From positions 1 to 11,538 of the forward strand of contig USPP01000022.1 of the NCBI GenBank assembly GCA_900556615.1: a stretch of 11,538 nucleotides of DNA, read 5' to 3'. The stretch's first letter is position 1; each line of letters begins with the position of its first letter. Below the pieces are notes generated by a model, which was not told the DNA's origin, searched no databases, and saw nothing but the letters and a program-made list of their open reading frames with translations. Positions 6,479-11,538 of the stretch are shown here, in pieces. Source of the stretch: an uncultured Eubacteriales bacterium. Lineage in GTDB: Bacteria > Bacillota > Clostridia > Oscillospirales > CAG-272. The position numbers and the translations under genes were made by a program.

Positions 6479-6946
6479 CTGAGATGATTTTTTGAACGGC
6501 AAAGCAAAAAAACGCAGAAATATGGGAAAAGCAGCACCGCCGAGTTCACGGCTTGCGCTTTGACGTCATTAGCTTCCTATTTCAAGTTTTTTTAACGATG
6601 CCGGGCAATCATCCGTTGAGATTGATTCAGTGATTTCTTAACAATTTTGACGGTACAGATGCGCTGCCAGATTTTTCGTCAGATAATACCAATTGAGGAG
6701 GCAAGAGTGCCCCCTCTGCCGACGTAATTTGTGAAGGTTGACGGAATAGAGGCAAGCATATGCGCAATAAAGGCGTTAGCCGTAAATCAAGCGGTACCGC
6801 CTTAATTCCATTTTGTTTTTTCAGCGGACCTCCGATGAAAACATATCTTTAGGACGAGCAAAACGAGTCCGCTATCAAGGGAGCAATACAAAATCTCTGA
6901 TTTCGGACTGCGGCAATAAGCGTGCGTAAATCTGCCGCAAATGAAT
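6479..6946. other. Gene-free stretch with several smaller inverted repeats
   Basis: No supported reading frame is present on either strand. Stems seen are CAATT/AATTG enclosing TGACG/CGTCA (6642-6695), a stem of GAGG-A-GGCA with TGCC-C-CCTC around AGAG (6695-6716), the palindrome GCGGTACCGC (6791-6800), AGCGGAC/GTCCGCT (6823-6829 with 6867-6873), and TGCGGCA/TGCCGCA (6909-6915 with 6933-6939). The density of stems suggests a structured RNA or an element kept for its DNA shape. From memory, fragments of this sequence resemble dispersed repeats of Clostridia, but this is unverified. Confidence 0.5.
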
Positions 6947-6973
6947 CAATTATAAAACAGCGTTTTATAATTG
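6947..6973. repeat. Perfect 27-bp dyad (12-bp arms, 3-nt centre)
   Basis: CAATTATAAAAC and GTTTTATAATTG are exact reverse complements separated by AGC. The site lies 87 bp before the start of the unrecognised gene at 7060. No T-run follows it, so it is not a standard terminator. Its perfect symmetry fits an operator for a dimeric regulator or the terminal hairpin of a small element. It shares TTATAA-type half-sites with the palindrome at the marR promoter, though AT-rich DNA makes that weak evidence. Confidence 0.6.
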
Positions 6974-7059
6974 CCTAACAAATAGTATAGAAGGAGAATA
7001 CGGATTTCCCCGTTTGACGCAGTAATAAAGCCGTCACACGGAAAAATTCGCAGAAAAAA

Positions 7060-7866
7060 ATGAATCATTTTCTTCATTACATGGAACAGCTTCGTATGCC
7101 GGCAATAATATCAGACCAAAGCGGAAGCATTACCGCCAAAAACAATTCTTCCCGTAAAAGTAATTTTCTCCGAAAAAAGCGCAATCTTTTTTCCATGCTT
7201 TCTTCCAAAGAACAGCAAAAATATCTTTCCCTATGGCCAAACGGAGGAGCAGAGATCTTTACCCTTTGTTACGGTATTTTGAGGGAACAAGGCTTCGCCG
7301 TTGTCTCTGACGGACTGTGCCGATGGTATTTCCCCGCATCGCTTCAAAGAAATCTTATCCTCAGAACCGAAGAACTCTCCTCTCGCGGCGTCACCTCTGT
7401 TTTCTGCCAATCGGAAACCGCGATTCTTAATTCGAGAACCACAAAAATTTCTGAGATTTTCTCAGAGGCCGCGATCCGCATGATAGCGAATTGCTATCCC
7501 GAACATCATATTTCGCTGAAAAATTTTATCTGTTTTACAAGAATTTCCTCTCATCTCCTCTTTAAATCCGACTGTATCCGTCTGCCAAATGACAACAGCG
7601 CCTTTGTTCTGGATTATCCCGAAACCGCTTATCGCGCGGCGGGAGAAATCCTTTCTCTTCTTATGGGCGAGACAAACACCCCCGCCGAGCTGATTCTGAA
7701 GGACGGGCAAATCTTTTTCATTGCCGGAGATAAATGCTTTAACGCCGGAACCTTTCATATTATGCAAACCGTTTGCGCAATGGCTCCGTATCACTACGAA
7801 AAAGCCGACGCGGCGGCTGCCCTTGCAGCCTCCTGCTCTGCCGAACTTCTTCTTTTCAATAAATAA
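7060..7866 (+). CDS. Unrecognised 268-aa protein, PAS-like start, possible degenerate sensor-kinase module
   Basis: I do not recognise this protein with confidence. It is soluble: no signal peptide and no clear membrane segment. Residues 8-30 (MEQLRMPAIISDQSGSIT then KNN) read like the first strands of a PAS domain. Around 125-140 the pattern ISEIFSEAAIRMI could be a dimerisation helix, and from about 190 RAAGEILSLLMG followed by ILKDGQIFF resembles the start of a histidine-kinase ATPase domain with its N-box asparagine and DNG glycine box lost. If so it would be a non-catalytic relic or a regulator (inference). The ATG at 7060 is the first start after an in-frame stop at 7015 and has no Shine-Dalgarno sequence; an AAGGAG at about 6990 is too far away. 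Codon use resembles its neighbours. It stands alone between the gap and the ABC operon. Confidence 0.7.
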   Translation: MNHFLHYMEQLRMPAIISDQSGSITAKNNSSRKSNFLRKKRNLFSMLSSKEQQKYLSLWPNGGAEIFTLCYGILREQGFAVVSDGLCRWYFPASLQRNLILRTEELSSRGVTSVFCQSETAILNSRTTKISEIFSEAAIRMIANCYPEHHISLKNFICFTRISSHLLFKSDCIRLPNDNSAFVLDYPETAYRAAGEILSLLMGETNTPAELILKDGQIFFIAGDKCFNAGTFHIMQTVCAMAPYHYEKADAAAALAASCSAELLLFNK

Positions 7867-7884
7867 TTTGCGTTTTAAGCAAAT
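7866..7884 (+). terminator. Small hairpin at the stop codon, weak terminator candidate
   Basis: ATTTGC and GCAAAT form a perfect 6-bp stem around a 7-nt loop, beginning at the last base of the stop codon of the preceding gene. The stem is short and AT-rich, and no clean T-run follows, so it may end transcription only weakly. Confidence 0.25.
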
Positions 7885-7930
7885 CATCTATAAAATATTC
7901 ACACCTCTATCACAAAACAATCACAAATAT

Positions 7931-7959
7931 ATGATAAATTAAAATGGTGTAAATATAAT
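7931..7959 (+). promoter_or_regulatory. Promoter of the ABC exporter operon
   Basis: ATGATA (7931-7936, four of six matches to the -35 consensus) is followed after 17 nt by a perfect TATAAT (7954-7959). The predicted start near 7966 gives a short leader of about 30 nt that holds the ribosome site. Confidence 0.6.
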
Positions 7960-7980
7960 TCGCAAAAAAATTCAATTATT

Positions 7981-7986
7981 AGGAGG
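7981..7986 (+). promoter_or_regulatory. Ribosome binding site that fixes a TTG start
   Basis: AGGAGG lies 8 nt before the TTG at 7995. The protein read from this TTG begins with the usual N-terminus of ABC ATPases (IEVRNLTKKYG), and the next in-frame ATG would remove conserved sequence, so TTG is the real start. Confidence 0.85.
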
Positions 7987-7994
7987 AAATCACG

Positions 7995-9077
7995 TTGATA
8001 GAGGTAAGAAACCTTACCAAAAAATACGGCGATCATATGAACTTCACGATTGAACCGGGGAAAATATACGGTTTCCTCGGTCCTAACGGAGCCGGAAAAT
8101 CTACAACCATGAACATGATAACCGGATGCCTTGCTCCTACAGACGGTCAGGTGCTTATTGACGGTCACGATATTTATGAGGATGCATTGTCTGCCAAAAG
8201 ATGTATCGGCTATCTGCCGGAAATCCCGCCTGTATATCCCGATATGACGCCGATGGAATATCTTCGATTTGTTGCAGAGGCAAAGGGAATCAAACCGTCC
8301 GGTATTTTCGAGGAAGTTTACCGCGTCATGGAAGAAACCGACATTACCGATATGAAGGACAGGCTGATCAAAAATCTTTCAAAAGGCTACAGACAGAGAG
8401 TCGGTATCGCACAGGCTATGCTCGGGGAACCGAAGCTGATCATCCTCGATGAGCCAACGGTTGGACTTGATCCCCGCCAAATATCGGGAATACGCGAGCT
8501 TATTGCCAAGCTCGGTCAAAGTCGTACGATTATCCTTTCCAGTCACATTCTGGCAGAGGTGAGCGCGGTCTGCGATCATGTTATGATTATTAACCGTGGA
8601 AATCTTGTCGCCTCCGATACCCTTGAAAATATCCGGCGTAATAACATGCCGGAAAACCGGGTTGCCGTGACGGTTCGCGCCAATTCCGACTCGATTCATT
8701 CTATCCTCTCCTCAATCCCCGGAATCATCGGCTATGATATAGCGCAAAATACAGAGGACAGTAATCTTTACGATATCGACATCGAGGTGGAAGCAGATTG
8801 CGATATCAGAGAAAAGCTCTTTTTCGCCTTTGCGGAAAAACATTTTGCCGTAAGAAAGCTGGCAAAATCGGAGCTTTCACTGGAAGAAATTTTCTTCCGT
8901 CTCACCGATGCGTCAAATGTATATGATGACGACGAAACAGAAGAGAATGAAACAGAAGAGAATTTTGAGGAAAGCGACGAAGAAAGCACAGAAGAAGAGG
9001 ACGAAAAAGACGGCGAGGAGGATTATGTCCCGCTTTTCGGCAGAAAAAAAAGCGATGAGGAGGACGACGACGAATGA
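7995..9077 (+). CDS. ABC-2-type exporter ATPase (GldA-like)
   Basis: All nucleotide-binding motifs are present in this 360-aa protein: A-loop Y11, Walker A GPNGAGKST (29-37), a GYLPE block in which E76 stands at the usual Q-loop position (common in this subgroup), signature LSKGY (128-132), Walker B LIILDEP (148-154), D-loop GLDP and H-loop H184. It powers the permease encoded next to it. Two oddities stand out. Between KYGDH and FTIEPG only two residues remain where relatives have about eight (AV-D-L-type strand), a likely small in-frame loss. Residues 309-360 form an extremely acidic tail of mostly Glu and Asp, interrupted by YVPLFGRKK (344-352). The tail's codons also supply the AGGAGG (9058-9063) for the next gene, whose ATG overlaps this stop by 4 nt. 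Confidence 0.93.
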   Translation: MIEVRNLTKKYGDHMNFTIEPGKIYGFLGPNGAGKSTTMNMITGCLAPTDGQVLIDGHDIYEDALSAKRCIGYLPEIPPVYPDMTPMEYLRFVAEAKGIKPSGIFEEVYRVMEETDITDMKDRLIKNLSKGYRQRVGIAQAMLGEPKLIILDEPTVGLDPRQISGIRELIAKLGQSRTIILSSHILAEVSAVCDHVMIINRGNLVASDTLENIRRNNMPENRVAVTVRANSDSIHSILSSIPGIIGYDIAQNTEDSNLYDIDIEVEADCDIREKLFFAFAEKHFAVRKLAKSELSLEEIFFRLTDASNVYDDDETEENETEENFEESDEESTEEEDEKDGEEDYVPLFGRKKSDEEDDDE

Positions 9078-9940
9078 GTGCGGTTTATAAAAAAGAATTA
9101 AAATCCTATTTTTCAAACATGACAGGCTACATTGCAATCGCGCTGATCCTTGTCATGGCGGGAATTTTCGTAAAACTGATCAATTTCCAGTACGGTTATC
9201 CCAATATGGAAACAGTCCTTCCGACCGTAGCGCTGATTCTGATGCTTGCGGTACCAATCGTAACCATGAAATCCTTCGCTGAGGAACGGCATCAGAAAAC
9301 CGACCTTCTGCTCTATACTCTCCCCCTGAAAACCTCTCAGATCGTCCTCGGAAAATATCTCGCTATGATGACCGTTTTTGCGATTCCGACCGTGATTATG
9401 ATGTTTTATCCGATCGTTATGTCGATGTACGGTACCGTGAGCTTCCTTGCCACCTACACTTCGATACTTGCTTTTTATTTGCTCTGTGCCGCCATGGTAG
9501 CGATCTGTATGTTCATGTCCTCTTTGACCGAATCTCAGATTATCGCAGCGGTACTCGGAGTTACAGCACTGGTCGTATGTTACGCTTCCACGCTTCTTGC
9601 AGGAGCCCTTCCCGATACGGCTATCGCCTCTTATATTGCTTTTACGGTACTCATCTGCCTGATTGCGCTTGCGGTATATTATTTTGTAAGGAATTACTGG
9701 ATTGCTTTTACAACGGCAGTCGTGCTGGAAGCGGGAATTCTTATCGTCTATCTCTCCGATAACTCGATCTTTGCCGGTCTGTTCCAAAAATTCGTAACGG
9801 CAATTTCCATATTTGACGCGCTGAATAGCTTTGTAACAAATCAGCTTGTTGACATGACCGTAATTATATATTATCTGTCAATCGCATTCCTGTTCTGCTT
9901 CTTGACCGTCCAAAGCGTCGAGAAACGGCGCTGGAGCTAA
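9074..9940 (+). CDS. ABC-2-type permease (GldF-like)
   Basis: This 288-aa protein has six predicted membrane segments (about 18-36, 50-66, 96-118, 128-150, 156-178, 186-228 as a broad region) and a final one near 262-280. The cytosolic loop RHQKTDLLLYTLP followed by IVLGKYLA (72-97) is the typical coupling region of ABC-2 permeases of the GldF group, whose relatives read EKRQKTDQLL there. It should form the membrane channel with the ATPase whose stop codon it overlaps (ATGA). The ribosome site is AGGAGG 10 nt upstream, inside the ATPase tail. In Bacteroidetes GldF is linked to gliding; in Clostridia the substrate is unknown, and gliding is not implied. Confidence 0.9.
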   Translation: MSAVYKKELKSYFSNMTGYIAIALILVMAGIFVKLINFQYGYPNMETVLPTVALILMLAVPIVTMKSFAEERHQKTDLLLYTLPLKTSQIVLGKYLAMMTVFAIPTVIMMFYPIVMSMYGTVSFLATYTSILAFYLLCAAMVAICMFMSSLTESQIIAAVLGVTALVVCYASTLLAGALPDTAIASYIAFTVLICLIALAVYYFVRNYWIAFTTAVVLEAGILIVYLSDNSIFAGLFQKFVTAISIFDALNSFVTNQLVDMTVIIYYLSIAFLFCFLTVQSVEKRRWS

Positions 9941-9950
9941 GGGAGGGAGA

Positions 9951-11438
9951 GTGACTGCAATGAAAAAAGAAAACGCTATCAACAAAAAGGTCATAAAGCT
10001 CGGCGGTTACAGCATAGTAATCACGGCGGTCGTTATAGCGATCGTAATCATCATAAATCTCGCGCTGAATCTTTTGCCTTCAAAATATACGAAATACAGC
10101 ACATCCTCTGCCGGACTGTATGAGATCTCTGACATCAGCCGTGACATTATGTCAAAGGTAAAGGACAAAATAACTGTCTATATCGTCGCAGAATCCGATT
10201 ATGTAAACTCTTTGGCAAAAGAATATATCGCAAAGTACACCGACTTGAATTCCAACGTAAGCTATTCAACCGTTGATCCAGCAGTAAAACCCGGTTTTGT
10301 CTCACAGTATACCGATGAAACGCTGAGTTCACAGCAGACAAACCTCATACTTGTCAATCAAACAAACGGACGTTCCCGCGTGATAACCTATGACGAGATA
10401 TTCCCTGTACAGTATTCGGAAGAAGAGCTTTATAATTACTATTACTACGGCGTAACTCCAACCGGCACCACCTATTTCAATATTGAACAGTCGCTTACCT
10501 CCGCTATCGATTATCTGACAACAGAAAATCTCCCCGTTGTATACTATGTGACAGGTCACGGAGAAACAGAGCTTGACTCCACGATAACCGATCTTATTGA
10601 CGATGAAAATATTGAATATAAGGAGCTTCCTCTTCTTACCGAGGGAACTGTTCCCGAAGACGCGTCGGCAGTGTTTATAAACGCCGCCTCTAAGGATTTC
10701 ACAAATGACGAAATAACTGCGCTTCAGGAGTATACCGCTAATGGAGGAAAAGTCATTATGACCTCCTATTATAATACTAACCTTGAAAACAGAAATCTTG
10801 AAAATCTCTATGGCTTTGCCAAATCCATGGGACTTGAATATAACGATGTGTTTGTCTTGGAAGGAAGCGCGGCAAATTATTACAGCTACTACGGGCCCTC
10901 CTATATTCTGCCCAATATCGTCAGCAACGATTTTACCTCGTCTTTATCGTCCAATACAAATATGATTATGTATAGCTGCCATGCCATTACCCTTTCCGAG
11001 GACAAACCGGAAGGCGTCACGCTTTCCGAGCTTCTCACCACCACAGTAAAGGGTTATGCAAAAACAGAGATTAATAAAGATACCTCCTCCTCCAAAGAGG
11101 AAGGAGACATTGAAGGCAAATATGTAATCGGCGCTATGTCTGCCATAACCAACAGCGATAACGGAACAGAAGGAAAGCTTGTTTGGTTCTCCTCCCTCGC
11201 CGTTACTGACAGCGGAACCGCCGGCAGCTTTTCTAATCTCTCCTACTTCATGTCTGTTCTCACCAATCTCTGTGAGAAGGAAGCCTCTGTCACGATCAAT
11301 GCAAAATCTCTCCAGATAGAATCGCTTACCGTATCGGAGGCCTCTGCAAATCTTTGGGGAATCATTCTGATCGGCATAATCCCGGTAATTACACTCGGCA
11401 TCGGCTTTATCGTTTGGAACCGAAGGGTAAAGCGCTGA
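9951..11438 (+). CDS. GldG-like ABC-transporter auxiliary protein
   Basis: The 495-aa protein has one membrane helix near the N-terminus (20-42), a large extracytoplasmic region, and a second helix at 467-489 ending in basic WNRRVKR. This matches GldG and the ABC-transporter auxiliary domain family, including an internal TGHGE motif (201-205) preceded by EQSLTSAI. The outer region probably contacts substrate or cell wall, but its role is unknown in Clostridia. Two tyrosine-rich patches (YNYYYYG at 161-167 and NYYSYYGPSY at 309-318) stand out. The start is GTG at 9951, 4 nt after GGAGG and 10 nt past the permease stop. An ATG at 9960 is possible and would drop only three residues. Confidence 0.9.
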   Translation: MTAMKKENAINKKVIKLGGYSIVITAVVIAIVIIINLALNLLPSKYTKYSTSSAGLYEISDISRDIMSKVKDKITVYIVAESDYVNSLAKEYIAKYTDLNSNVSYSTVDPAVKPGFVSQYTDETLSSQQTNLILVNQTNGRSRVITYDEIFPVQYSEEELYNYYYYGVTPTGTTYFNIEQSLTSAIDYLTTENLPVVYYVTGHGETELDSTITDLIDDENIEYKELPLLTEGTVPEDASAVFINAASKDFTNDEITALQEYTANGGKVIMTSYYNTNLENRNLENLYGFAKSMGLEYNDVFVLEGSAANYYSYYGPSYILPNIVSNDFTSSLSSNTNMIMYSCHAITLSEDKPEGVTLSELLTTTVKGYAKTEINKDTSSSKEEGDIEGKYVIGAMSAITNSDNGTEGKLVWFSSLAVTDSGTAGSFSNLSYFMSVLTNLCEKEASVTINAKSLQIESLTVSEASANLWGIILIGIIPVITLGIGFIVWNRRVKR

Positions 11439-11459
11439 TCCCCAAGAAAGGTGAAACCG

Positions 11460-11538
11460 ATGAAAAAAACGAAAAACCTGATCATTCTGCTGGTCGTTCT
11501 GGCCGTTGCCATCGTAATATATATAGCCGCCACAATAA
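11460..11538 (+). CDS. Start of a membrane-anchored protein, probably DUF4340-type (cut by window edge)
   Basis: Only 26 codons are visible. They start at an ATG 6-7 nt after AAAGGTG and 21 nt past the GldG-like stop. The peptide has a short basic start (MKKTKN) and a hydrophobic stretch (LIILLVVLAVAIVIYIAA) typical of an N-terminal anchor or signal segment. In many clostridial operons of this type the fourth gene encodes a DUF4340 protein with such an anchor, so that is the likely identity, inferred from gene order alone. Confidence 0.65.
   Translation, partial: MKKTKNLIILLVVLAVAIVIYIAATI

Noticed and set aside
6787..6801. T-box-like sequence on the minus strand (AAGGCGGTACCGC against AGGGTGGTACCGC)
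   Set aside because: The UGGN bulge that pairs with the tRNA end reads CGGT, no Stem I or terminator partner is seen, and no aminoacyl-tRNA or amino-acid gene follows.
8768..8989. Serine-rich minus-strand frame
   Set aside because: It is simply the complement of the Glu/Asp-rich tail of the ATPase.
9113..9787. Minus-strand 224-codon frame
   Set aside because: It lies opposite the ABC permease, is very rich in charged residues and His, has no ribosome site, and shows no domain; it is a shadow of the permease codons.
1..11538. CRISPR array, tRNA or rRNA genes, transposase or integrase genes
   Set aside because: No regularly spaced direct repeats, no cloverleaf-like sequence and no transposase motifs were seen on either strand.

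Overview
The window looks like chromosomal DNA of a gut-type Clostridia (Firmicutes; Oscillospiraceae/Ruminococcaceae-like). The reasons are moderate G+C, GGAGG-type ribosome sites, frequent TTG and GTG starts, and gene families and gene orders common in that group. This placement is inference; no rRNA or marker gene is present.

Left edge, minus strand: the first ~306 codons of a Gfo/Idh/MocA sugar-type dehydrogenase run off the window. The gene sits behind a perfect-consensus sigma-A promoter (988-1016). The -35 box of that promoter overlaps the end of a short intergenic stretch that looks like a dispersed repeat.

1209-5931, minus strand: six tightly packed genes, read in the order MarR-type repressor, AI-2E/PerM-family membrane protein, CDP-alcohol phosphatidyltransferase, CrtO-like small membrane acyltransferase, MGDG-synthase/UgtP-type glycosyltransferase, and PAP2-type phosphatase or transferase. 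Neighbours overlap or are at most 18 nt apart, so this is one operon. The chemistry (phospholipid headgroup transfer, phosphate removal, sugar transfer to diacylglycerol, possible acylation) points to a MarR-controlled membrane-lipid or glycolipid remodelling cassette. The promoter before marR has a 17-nt spacer, and perfect AT-rich palindromes overlap or flank it.

6077-7059: a ~980-nt gap with no convincing gene. It holds a plus-strand promoter-like sequence, one possible 36-codon minus-strand ORF, and a run of seven inverted repeats, including a perfect 27-bp dyad at 6947-6973. It may be a structured RNA or a non-autonomous dispersed element.

7060-7866, plus strand: an unrecognised 268-aa protein with a faint PAS-like start and a tail that may be a degenerate histidine-kinase ATPase domain.

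7995 to the right edge, plus strand: an ABC exporter operon of the GldA-GldF-GldG type, followed by the start of a membrane-anchored protein in the place where a DUF4340 protein usually sits. The ATPase lacks a short segment near its N-terminus and ends in a very acidic tail. The three complete genes are overlapping or 10 nt apart and should act as one complex.
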